In this document: positions 1 to 5,079 of the stretch, piece after piece | How positions within the stretch are numbered: position 1 is the stretch's first letter | Layout of the letters: every line of letters begins with the position of its first letter | NCBI GenBank assembly: GCA_030918015.1 | Contig: JAUPTP010000229.1 | Span: forward strand, 1 to 5,079 | DNA from: Pseudomonadota bacterium | Lineage (GTDB): Bacteria > Pseudomonadota > Gammaproteobacteria > Burkholderiales > Burkholderiaceae_C | Direction of reading: 5' to 3' | Length of the DNA: 5,079 bases | Made by a program: the position numbers and the translations under genes | Notes under the pieces: generated by a model | What the model was told of the DNA's origin: nothing | Databases searched by the model: none | What the model saw: only the letters and a program-made list of their open reading frames with translations

Positions 1-212
1 TCGTCCGTGTCCGGGGGCATCTTCTGCAGCCACTGGCTCAGTTCGCGCTCGATGAACGAGGTGGCCATGCCGCTGGCGACCTCGCCGGCGTTGTAGCCGC
101 CCATGCCGTCGGCCAGCACCATCAGGCCGACCGATTCGGCCACGGCGATCGAGTCCTCGTTGTTGCTGCGGATGCGGCCGCGATCGGTGGCGGAGTGGAA
201 CTCGAGGGTCAT
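1..212 (-). CDS. PP2C-family Ser/Thr protein phosphatase, N-terminal fragment
   Basis: This is the start of a cytoplasmic metal-dependent (PPM/PP2C) protein phosphatase that removes phosphate from Ser/Thr. The rest runs off the left edge of the window. The first 70 codons are visible. They contain the family's opening signature TDRGRIRSNNED (residues 9-20) and LADGMGGYNAGEVAS (33-47). In this family the acidic pair E19/D20 and D35/G36 contribute to the binuclear Mn/Mg site. An in-frame ATG eight codons upstream (234-236) is an alternative start, only 5 nt after the kinase stop. Neither ATG has a clear Shine-Dalgarno sequence, so the start is not settled; the one chosen sits just before the conserved signature. 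The gene directly follows the kinase gene on the same strand, which suggests co-transcription and a role in reversing the kinase's phosphorylation. The family is clear; the partnership is inferred. Confidence 0.93.
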   Translation of the reverse strand, partial: MTLEFHSATDRGRIRSNNEDSIAVAESVGLMVLADGMGGYNAGEVASGMATSFIERELSQWLQKMPPDTD

Positions 213-241
213 GACAGGGGCGCGCGGACGGTCCATCGGAA

Positions 242-2920
242 TCAGCGACGCGATTGTGCCCCGTCAGGATGCCCCGGCAGGGGCTGGGGCTGGTTCAGGA
301 ACGCACCGGTCGCGCATTCCTGCCTCGAAGTGCTGGTGGCGCGTTCCGGGCGGCGCAGGGCGTCGGCCACGAGGCGCAGATCCTCGGCCAGATCCAGGCC
401 GTCGCGGTAGCGCAGCTCGGGGCGCTTCTCCAGCAGGATGCCGACCACCTCGGCCAGCGCCGCGGGCAGGCCGGGGCGGCGGGTGCGGATGTCCGGCGCT
501 GGCTGGCGGGCGATGGCCCCGATGAGTTCGCTCATCGTGTGGCCCGACAGCGGCAGCTCCCCGGTGAGCATCTGGAACATCAGCACGCCCAGCGAATAGA
601 GGTCGCTGCGCCCGTCGACCGTGCGTCCGGCCAGCTGCTCGGGCGACATGTAGGAGGGGGTGCCCAGCACCAGCCCGGTCCGCGTGCGATTGGCGTCGGT
701 GATGCGGGCGATGCCGAAGTCGGTCACCTTGACCTGGTTGCGGCCGATGTCGACCATGATGTTGGCCGGCTTGATGTCGCGGTGGATGATGCCTTGCGCA
801 TGGGCATGCGCCAGCGCGCGCGCGATGCGTCGGCTGATGGTCACGACGGTGGCCACCGGCAGCAGGCTGTCGGGTCCCAGGTGGGGTTCGAGGGTGTGGC
901 CGCCCAGGCGCTCCATCGCGATGTAGGCCACGCCCTCCTGTTCGCCGAACTCGATCACGCGGACGATGTCGGGATGATCCAGGCGGCCTGCGGCCTGCGC
1001 TTCGCGCTCGAACCGCTGGCGGGCCTCGTACAGCGCGTAGCCGTCGAATTCCTTCGCCAGGGCCAGCGTCTTGATGGCGACCTGCGCGCCGGTCTCGAGG
1101 TGGTGGGCGAGGTGAACCCGACCCATGGCGCCGCGCCCGACCTCGCGCTCGAGCACATAGGGCCCCAGCGTCTGCTGCCGACGCACCGTGTCGCTGAGGG
1201 TGGGCGGCAGGCGATTCGCGGTCGTGGCGCTCAGGCAGGCGGCCAGCTCCTCGCGGCTGAGCGGCTGCGTGGCCTCCAAGGCCTCGGGCGGGCGCAGCAC
1301 CTGGGTCTGGCTGAAGGCGTGGTCGTTCAGCAGCACCTGGGTGTCGAGCAGATGGCGGGGGGCCTGTGCCTCGGCCGGCGTCCTGCGCAGCGGCTGCGTG
1401 GCCTGGAAGAACGCGCTGTCGGGCGCGGACGGCGCGGGCTCGTTCTCCGGCAGCGACGACGGTGGTGCGCTGCGCGGCCGCGGCTTCTTCGTCGCGGGCG
1501 GGGGGCTGCCGGGCGGATCGCTGTCCTGCAGATCCGGCATCAGGCTGGCCGACGAGGGGGCGTCGTCGTGCCGGATCACCGTGCGCTCCCTCGTGGTGAC
1601 GGTGACCGTCTCGAACGAGGTGATCACCGTGTCCTCGTCGCGGGCCTCGGTCGAGAGCAGGGGGGCGTGGCGGCGGCGGCGGTGGGCGTTCCAGCGGTCG
1701 CGCGCGATCAGGGCCAGATGGCCGCCGATCAGGGCCATCACCGGCAGCGTCGGCGTGACCCACAGGCCGCTCCACACCAGCATGCCGTGCGAGGACAGCG
1801 CCAGGGCCAGGCACAGCGAGGCGGTGAGCATCAGGGCCGAGTTCTGCGTCAGCCGCGGCACCAGTCGCCACAGATAGAGCCAGGCCGCCAGCAGCAGGCC
1901 CCAGGGCAGCCAGTGCAGCGCCGGCGGGGTGGATACCCAGTGGCCGTCGGTCAGGGCGCCGGCGAGCCGGGCCAGCGCCTCGGTCGAGCTCACCTCGCGA
2001 TGATCGGGCAGGCGCAGCCGGGCGGTGGCGCGGTCATCGCGGCCGATGACGACGATGCGGCCCTGCAGTCGGGCCACGCCGGGCGAGCCGGCCAGCACCT
2101 CGTGCGCGCTGATGCTCGGCGGGGCGCCGTTGGGGCCGTCATGGACGGGCCACAGCGGAATCAGACTGGTCTTGTCGCCCTCGGGCAAGGCGTGGCCGCT
2201 CATGCGGGCGGGCCGGTCGCGCAGGCCTGCCTCGATGACGCTGGGACTGTCGCCGCGCTGCAGGCCGGCGGCCAGCGCGGCCAGCGACAGCGCATCCTGC
2301 GTGCTGCCGTGGCGCCACAGCGGGTGGCTGCGGATCACGCCGTCCTCGTCGGCCCCGAGCACCGCATGGCCGATGCCTGCGGCGGCCTCGGCCAGCCGGG
2401 GCAGCGGCGGCATGCCGTCGCCCGGCTGGCCCAGGCTCAGCAGCACGCGGCCGTGGTGCTCCAGGCTCTGCGTGAGGTGCGCGTCGCCGTTCAGGCTGGC
2501 TTCGCTGCGCTCGATCAGGGCGGGCAGCTCGGGGTGCCGCGCCAGCAGCGGATCGGCGGCGATGGTGGCGTGGATGTTCTGCAGCTCGGCCAGCGCCCGT
2601 TCGCTCTCGGGCGTGCCGAAGGGCTCGGTGTCGATGATGACCCGGGCCCCGGAGAGCTGGTCGATCAGCCGGGCATGCAGGTCACGCCGCCAGGGCAGGG
2701 GGCCGTGGCGGCCCTGGCTGGCCTCGTCGATCAGCACGGTGGCCACCCCGGTGAGCGCGGTCGGCCGGGCATCGGCCACCGCGCGGTCCTGCAGCCAGTG
2801 CTGCAGCGGGCGCGCCAGCGACGTGCTGTCGTGGGCCCAGGCGATCACCCCCAGCAACATCGCCAGCAACCAGGGCGTGGCGCCTCCCGGGGGCCGGGTG
2901 ATCGGACGCTTGCGAGGCAT
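242..2920 (-). CDS. Membrane Ser/Thr protein kinase with CHASE2 sensor domain
   Basis: This 892-residue PknB-type (Hanks) kinase has a periplasmic CHASE2 sensor. A basic N-terminus leads into one membrane helix (~16-30). The CHASE2 domain (~31-330) has the hallmark VLIDEAS..GPLPWRRDLHARLIDQL segment near residues 62-89. Three membrane helices follow (~335-352, 362-380, 383-406), then a long Pro/Thr-rich linker (~411-585) and the kinase domain (~588-855). Kinase motifs are complete: glycine loop GRGAMGRV (595-602), VAIK with K617, alpha-C E640, HRDIKPAN with D715/K717/N720, DFG 734-736, and GTPSYMSPEQ (753-762), with activation-loop threonines T746 and T748. It should therefore be active. A 37-residue hydrophilic tail follows the kinase domain, with no PASTA or other C-terminal sensor. 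The ATG start gives the signal-anchor helix, although no good ribosome site precedes it. Its PP2C partner lies immediately downstream. The ligand sensed by CHASE2 and the substrates are unknown. Confidence 0.95.
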   Translation of the reverse strand: MPRKRPITRPPGGATPWLLAMLLGVIAWAHDSTSLARPLQHWLQDRAVADARPTALTGVATVLIDEASQGRHGPLPWRRDLHARLIDQLSGARVIIDTEPFGTPESERALAELQNIHATIAADPLLARHPELPALIERSEASLNGDAHLTQSLEHHGRVLLSLGQPGDGMPPLPRLAEAAAGIGHAVLGADEDGVIRSHPLWRHGSTQDALSLAALAAGLQRGDSPSVIEAGLRDRPARMSGHALPEGDKTSLIPLWPVHDGPNGAPPSISAHEVLAGSPGVARLQGRIVVIGRDDRATARLRLPDHREVSSTEALARLAGALTDGHWVSTPPALHWLPWGLLLAAWLYLWRLVPRLTQNSALMLTASLCLALALSSHGMLVWSGLWVTPTLPVMALIGGHLALIARDRWNAHRRRRHAPLLSTEARDEDTVITSFETVTVTTRERTVIRHDDAPSSASLMPDLQDSDPPGSPPPATKKPRPRSAPPSSLPENEPAPSAPDSAFFQATQPLRRTPAEAQAPRHLLDTQVLLNDHAFSQTQVLRPPEALEATQPLSREELAACLSATTANRLPPTLSDTVRRQQTLGPYVLEREVGRGAMGRVHLAHHLETGAQVAIKTLALAKEFDGYALYEARQRFEREAQAAGRLDHPDIVRVIEFGEQEGVAYIAMERLGGHTLEPHLGPDSLLPVATVVTISRRIARALAHAHAQGIIHRDIKPANIMVDIGRNQVKVTDFGIARITDANRTRTGLVLGTPSYMSPEQLAGRTVDGRSDLYSLGVLMFQMLTGELPLSGHTMSELIGAIARQPAPDIRTRRPGLPAALAEVVGILLEKRPELRYRDGLDLAEDLRLVADALRRPERATSTSRQECATGAFLNQPQPLPGHPDGAQSRR
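1259..1404 (-). repeat. Four TQ[PV]L motifs in the kinase linker
   Basis: Within the cytoplasmic linker just before the kinase domain, four short motifs occur: ATQPL (T508), DTQVL (T527), QTQVL (T539) and ATQPL (T551). Spacings between the threonines are 19, 12 and 12 residues. The outer pair shares an identical 16-base DNA stretch (1260-1275 and 1389-1404). The inner pair shares 12 bases (1295-1306 and 1331-1342). The order is therefore A-B-B-A. They could be autophosphorylation or phospho-docking sites; this role is inferred. Confidence 0.7.
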
Positions 2921-2989
2921 GACGGTGCGGTGCGGTCACGGCGGAGAAGTCGAGGAAGCGACAGTATCGCAGTGACCGAGGGCCGCGTG

Positions 2990-3015
2990 ATTGGCGCAGG
3001 CCCTGGGCCGCCAAT
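2990..3015. promoter_or_regulatory. 26-bp dyad upstream of the kinase gene
   Basis: Perfect 7-base arms ATTGGCG (2990-2996) and CGCCAAT (3009-3015) flank a 12-base spacer that is itself a near-palindrome (GGCCC-T-GGGCC overlapping the right arm). It lies about 70 bases upstream of the kinase ATG and directly next to the terC terminator-like hairpin. It could be an operator for a dimeric regulator controlling the kinase/phosphatase pair, or a second hairpin helping to end terC transcription. No convincing -35/-10 pair was found beside it. Confidence 0.4.
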
Positions 3016-3060
3016 GAAATAAACGGAAAGTCACGGGTGTCTGGTGCCCGTCACGTTCCG
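3016..3060 (-). terminator. Possible terminator after terC
   Basis: Ten bases past the terC stop, the minus strand can fold into a two-tier hairpin. The outer arms are CGGAA (3056-3060) and TTCCG (3024-3028). The inner arms are ACGGG (3047-3051) and CCCGT (3033-3037). A T-rich run, TTTATTTC (3023-3016), follows. The stems are short and interrupted, so this is a moderate candidate. If it works, the kinase gene has its own promoter. Confidence 0.45.
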
Positions 3061-3069
3061 GTGTCGCGC

Positions 3070-3795
3070 TCAGGCCTGGCTTGCCTGGCGCGAGGCCATC
3101 ATCTTGCCCACGGCCAGCACCAGCAGCGCGCCGGCGATGCCCGCACCGTAGCGGACCATGTCGCTGACCTCGGGCTGGGCACCTTCGGCGGCCGCAGCGG
3201 CGATGTAGCCGACGATGCCGGGGTCGGTCACGGCCATCGTGCCGGCGATCCAGCCCAGCAGCATGCCGCCGATCGTGATGACGACGGGGAAGCGGTCCAT
3301 CAGCTTGATGACCAGCTGGCTGCCCCAGACGATGATCGGAATGCTCACCAGCAGGCCGAAGATGACCAGCGGCATCTGGTGGCCGTCGGCTGCACCCTCT
3401 GCGGCGCCGGCGATGGCGATGACGTTGTCCAGGCTCATCACGAAGTCGGCCACGATGACCGTCTTGACCGCGGCCCACAGCTTGTCGCTGGCCTGGATCT
3501 CATGGTCGCCCTCGTCCTCGGGCGTCAGCAGCTTGATGCCGATCCACAGCAGCAGTGCCGCGCCCACCAGCTTCAGGTACGGCAGGGCCAGCAGCGTCAG
3601 CGCGAAGAAGATCAGCACGACGCGCAGGCCGATGGCCCCGGCGGTGCCCCACAGGATGCCGGCGCGGCGCTGGGCCTCGGGCAGCTTGCGGCAGGCCAGC
3701 GCGATCACGACCGCGTTGTCGCCGCCGAGCAGGATGTCGATCATGATGATCTGGCCGACGGCAAGCCAGAACTCGGGGGTCAGGAACTGTTCCAT
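3070..3795 (-). CDS. TerC-family integral membrane protein (YjbE-type), probable metal exporter
   Basis: This 241-residue inner-membrane protein belongs to the TerC superfamily. Members of the YjbE/YkoY/Alx branch are linked to manganese export and to metal loading of exported proteins. About seven membrane helices are visible (~9-33, 47-68, 70-91, 107-131, 141-163, 170-192, 214-232). The two family-defining acidic motifs are present: LLGGDNAVVIALA (D26) in the first helix and MSLDNVIAIAG (D123) in the fourth. These form the pseudo-symmetric pair expected to line the ion site. A charged loop (TPEDEGDHE, ~91-99) separates the two halves. The length is normal for this short subgroup. The ATG start matches the family's typical N-terminus (an acidic residue, then FLTPEFW), but the bases just upstream are pyrimidine-rich with no Shine-Dalgarno sequence. 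It is divergent from the SWIB gene and upstream of the kinase gene on the same strand. The ion transported is inferred from the family. Confidence 0.93.
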   Translation of the reverse strand: MEQFLTPEFWLAVGQIIMIDILLGGDNAVVIALACRKLPEAQRRAGILWGTAGAIGLRVVLIFFALTLLALPYLKLVGAALLLWIGIKLLTPEDEGDHEIQASDKLWAAVKTVIVADFVMSLDNVIAIAGAAEGAADGHQMPLVIFGLLVSIPIIVWGSQLVIKLMDRFPVVITIGGMLLGWIAGTMAVTDPGIVGYIAAAAAEGAQPEVSDMVRYGAGIAGALLVLAVGKMMASRQASQA

Positions 3796-3860
3796 AGGAG
3801 GGGGAGACGGTTGGATGTCCAGGATCGGACCGGGCGGAGGAAGGAGGCGACGAGGCTGTC
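3796..3860 (-). promoter_or_regulatory. Pyrimidine-rich terC leader with anti-SD-like CCTCCT
   Basis: Read on the minus strand, the leader before the terC ATG carries CCTCCT at 3801-3796, directly against the start codon. A second CCTCCT lies at 3847-3842 and a CCTCC at 3840-3836. This is the complement of a ribosome-binding site, where a purine-rich site would be expected. A GCGAC/GTCGC stem (about 3847-3862) lies just upstream. No recognisable yybP-ykoY manganese riboswitch is present. Confidence 0.35.
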
Positions 3861-3915
3861 GCGGCAGTCGGGACAGCAGGCCGCGGGCGCAGTGTAGTGG
3901 AGCCCTTGGCCTGTC

Positions 3916-3935
3916 TCATGCGTAGTCATGCGTAG
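3916..3935. repeat. Tandem decamer TCATGCGTAG x2
   Basis: Two perfect head-to-tail copies of TCATGCGTAG sit in the divergent region between terC and the SWIB gene. One copy fits one helical turn, so a bound protein would contact the same DNA face at each copy. The core ATGCG recurs at 4003-4007 and inverted at 3976-3980. A regulator-binding role is inferred. Confidence 0.45.
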
Positions 3936-3936
3936 C

Positions 3937-3951
3937 GCGCACCGTGTGCGC
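3937..3951. promoter_or_regulatory. Perfect inverted repeat GCGCAC-CGT-GTGCGC
   Basis: Six-base perfect arms surround a 3-base centre, immediately after the tandem decamer. The arms extend by AGC/GCT if one base (3952) is bulged. This could be an operator or a cruciform/hairpin in the terC leader. Short G/C palindromes are not rare in such DNA, so confidence is moderate. Confidence 0.35.
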
Positions 3952-3996
3952 TGCTCGCCGCGACAGGCCTTGCCGCGCATTTCCCGGGAGCATGCC

Positions 3997-4025
3997 TTCT
4001 CAATGCGAGAGGGGCGCAGTACCAT
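3997..4025 (+). promoter_or_regulatory. Candidate sigma70 promoter for the SWIB gene
   Basis: TTCTCA (3997-4002) and TACCAT (4020-4025) each match the -35 and -10 consensus at four of six positions, with an ideal 17-base spacer. Transcription would start near 4032 and give a leader of about 48 nt. The match is weak and was picked by eye. Confidence 0.3.
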
Positions 4026-4079
4026 TCGCGCGCAGTGCCGACGCTGGCACACCACCATCCCAAGACGGAGAAAACACAC

Positions 4080-4418
4080 ATGGCAACTGCCAAGAAGGCC
4101 GCCGCAAAGAAGGCTCCTGCCCAAGAAACCGCTGTCGCAGCACCGGCCGTCGAGGCATCCGCTCCCGCCAAGAAGCCGAACGCGGCCTTCATGAAGCCGA
4201 TGACCCCCTCGGCCGATCTGGCCGCCGTCATCGGCAAGACCGCGGTGCCGCGCACCGAAGTCACCAAGAAGGTCTGGGAGTACATCAAGCAGCACAACCT
4301 TCAGGACCCGGCGAACAAGCGCATGATCAACGCGGACGCCAAGCTGAAGAAGATCTTCAAGAAGGACCAGGTCTCGATGTTCGAGATGACCAAGCTGATC
4401 AGCGACCAGCTGTCCTGA
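4080..4418 (+). CDS. SWIB/MDM2-domain protein with histone H1-like tail
   Basis: This is a 112-residue small basic protein. Residues 1-39 form a low-complexity Ala/Lys/Pro tail (TAKKAAAKKAPA near the start), resembling the tails of bacterial histone H1-like proteins and likely to bind DNA non-specifically. Residues ~40-111 form a SWIB fold: PSADLAAVIGKTAVPRTEVTKKVWEYI, then QDPANKRMINADAKLKKIF and VSMFEMTKLISDQL. In eukaryotes this domain occurs in SWI/SNF complexes and MDM2. Stand-alone copies are common in beta- and gammaproteobacteria and in chlamydiae, with poorly known function and sometimes a misleading topoisomerase label. The start is the ATG preceded by GGAG (4067-4070) nine bases upstream. 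An in-frame ATG at 4035 would add 15 unconserved-looking residues and is less likely. The gene is monocistronic, divergent from terC, and ends at a strong terminator. A nucleoid role is inferred. Confidence 0.93.
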   Translation: MATAKKAAAKKAPAQETAVAAPAVEASAPAKKPNAAFMKPMTPSADLAAVIGKTAVPRTEVTKKVWEYIKQHNLQDPANKRMINADAKLKKIFKKDQVSMFEMTKLISDQLS

Positions 4419-4424
4419 TCCTGG

Positions 4425-4459
4425 TTTCGGCGGACCGGCTGCACGGTCGGTCCCCGAAA
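4425..4459 (+). other. Long 3'-UTR hairpin after the SWIB gene
   Basis: TTTCGG (4425-4430) and GGACCG (4432-4437) pair perfectly with CGGTCC (4448-4453) and CCGAAA (4454-4459). This gives a 12-bp stem with a single bulged C (4431) and a 10-base loop. It begins seven bases after the stop codon and sits just before the terminator hairpin. It may stabilise the mRNA 3' end or belong to a small 3'-derived RNA. Confidence 0.6.
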
Positions 4460-4464
4460 GAACG

Positions 4465-4491
4465 AAAGCCCGGCATCGCCGGGCTTTTTTT
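4465..4491 (+). terminator. Intrinsic terminator of the SWIB gene, probably bidirectional
   Basis: AGCCCGGC (4467-4474), loop ATC and GCCGGGCT (4478-4485) form a perfect 8-bp stem followed by a run of six more T residues (to 4491). Flanking A and T bases can extend the pairing. On the minus strand the same stem is followed by TTTCGTTC, so it may also end transcripts in the opposite direction. It lies between the convergent SWIB and argC genes. Confidence 0.9.
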
Positions 4492-4513
4492 CGTCTGGCG
4501 CCGCGGCGTCAGG

Positions 4514-5079
4514 TCACAGGCCCAGGCCTTCGTCGACGCCCAGGTGCACGTTCATCGACTGCACCGCCGCGCCGCTGGCGCCCTTGCCGAGGTTGTCCAG
4601 GCGCGCCATCAGCAGCACCTGGTCGCCGTTGGCGAAGACGAAGATGTCGACGCGGTTGGTGTCGTTGCAGCCCTGCACGTCGAAGAAGCCGTGCTCCATC
4701 GTCGCGGCGTCGTTGAGCGGCATCACGCGCACGAAGCGCTCGCCGGCGTAGTGCTCGGCGAAGGCGGCGTGGATGCGCTCGGCCGAGGCGCCGGCCGAGA
4801 GCTGCGCCAGCTGCAGCGGCACCGTCACCGACAGGCCCTTGTAGAAGGGGCCGACCACCGGCAGGAACAGCGGCTTGGTCGTGAGGCCGGTGTGGGCCAT
4901 CATTTCCGGGATGTGCTTGTGCGCCAGGCCCAGCGCGTAGGGGCGGGGCGATGCCAGCTTCGGGTCGCCGCCGGCCTCGTACTGCTCGATCATCTTCTTG
5001 CCGCCGCCGGAGTAGCCGGTGATCGAGGTGGCGCTGACCGCCAGGGCCGGCGGCACGAGCTCGGCGTCGACCAGCGGGC
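4514..5079 (-). CDS. argC: N-acetyl-gamma-glutamyl-phosphate reductase, short type, C-terminal part
   Basis: This cytoplasmic enzyme of arginine biosynthesis reduces N-acetylglutamyl phosphate to the semialdehyde with NADPH (EC 1.2.1.38). The window holds the last ~187 residues; roughly the first 120, including the Rossmann nucleotide-binding part and the catalytic Cys in the family's PGCYPT-type motif, lie beyond the right edge. Visible family markers are PLVDAELVPP, then SITGYSGGGKKMIEQY, GLAHKHIPEM (with the likely catalytic His), LPVVGPFYKGLSVTVPLQL, and the C-terminal ARLDNLGKGASGAAVQSMNV. These match the shorter ArgC subgroup (about 310 residues in full) rather than the ~345-residue form. 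A GTG at 5054-5056 is an internal codon, because the reading frame and the homology continue upstream of it. The gene converges on the SWIB gene, with a shared terminator between them. There is no sign of frameshift. Confidence 0.94.
   Translation of the reverse strand, partial: PLVDAELVPPALAVSATSITGYSGGGKKMIEQYEAGGDPKLASPRPYALGLAHKHIPEMMAHTGLTTKPLFLPVVGPFYKGLSVTVPLQLAQLSAGASAERIHAAFAEHYAGERFVRVMPLNDAATMEHGFFDVQGCNDTNRVDIFVFANGDQVLLMARLDNLGKGASGAAVQSMNVHLGVDEGLGL

Noticed and set aside
264..1871. A 535-codon open frame on the minus strand overlapping the kinase gene in another frame.
   Set aside because: Its Arg/Pro/Ala-rich translation is typical of an out-of-frame GC-rich read and has no domain signal.
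254..3022. A 922-codon open frame on the + strand antisense to almost the whole kinase gene.
   Set aside because: Long antisense open frames are common opposite high-GC genes. Its translation is rich in Gly, Arg, Gln and Ala with no recognisable domain, while the minus strand has complete kinase and CHASE2 motifs.
3037..3897. A 286-codon + strand frame opposite terC.
   Set aside because: It is antisense to a clear TerC membrane protein, and its translation is compositionally biased with no membrane or domain pattern.
3796..3960. Possible yybP-ykoY manganese riboswitch upstream of terC.
   Set aside because: Expected because of the gene family, but the conserved GGGGAGUA-type core and paired elements were not found by eye. 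A covariance search would settle it.
3970..4003. Alternative promoter-like hexamers in the divergent spacer: TTGCCG at 3970 on the + strand and TTGAGA at 4003-3998 on the minus strand.
   Set aside because: Neither has a reasonable -10 hexamer at 16-18 bases.
4035..4079. Upstream ATG extending the SWIB protein by 15 residues.
   Set aside because: The ATG at 4080 has a well-placed GGAG and begins the typical MATAKK-type tail. The added residues (His/Pro/Thr-rich) look like untranslated leader.
3926..4297. Minus-strand frames overlapping the start of the SWIB gene and the divergent spacer.
   Set aside because: They are the antisense of the SWIB coding region. The apparent hydrophobic Ala/Gly runs are the reverse complement of the Lys/Ala-rich tail.

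Overview
The window is high-GC DNA with strong G/C preference at third codon positions. Its protein families point to a betaproteobacterium, most likely Burkholderiales (Leptothrix, Rubrivivax or Ideonella-like). That assignment is an inference from gene types and codon use; there is no rRNA or other marker here.

Layout on the + strand coordinates: (1) positions 1-236 hold the first ~70 codons of a PP2C-type Ser/Thr protein phosphatase on the minus strand. (2) Positions 242-2920 (minus) hold an 892-residue membrane Ser/Thr kinase with an extracytoplasmic CHASE2 sensor. Its stop codon lies directly before the phosphatase start, so the two form a kinase/phosphatase pair. (3) Positions 2921-3069 are intergenic, with a terminator-like hairpin after terC and a 26-bp dyad upstream of the kinase. 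(4) Positions 3070-3795 (minus) hold a TerC/YjbE-type seven-helix membrane protein. (5) Positions 3796-4079 are a divergent promoter region with a tandem decamer, a perfect inverted repeat and a pyrimidine-rich leader. (6) Positions 4080-4418 (+) hold a 112-residue SWIB-domain protein with a lysine/alanine-rich N-terminal tail. (7) Positions 4425-4491 hold two consecutive hairpins, the second a canonical intrinsic terminator. (8) Positions 4514-5079 (minus) hold the C-terminal part of a short-type ArgC (N-acetyl-gamma-glutamyl-phosphate reductase).

The kinase and phosphatase should form a reversible phosphorylation module: the CHASE2 domain senses a periplasmic signal, the cytoplasmic kinase phosphorylates itself and its targets, and the PP2C enzyme reverses this. 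The kinase linker carries four threonine-glutamine motifs in a symmetric order that the kinase fold does not explain. This is the most interesting feature here. TerC, the SWIB protein and ArgC look like housekeeping neighbours with no visible functional link to the signalling pair. No mobile elements, CRISPR arrays, tRNAs or rRNAs were seen.
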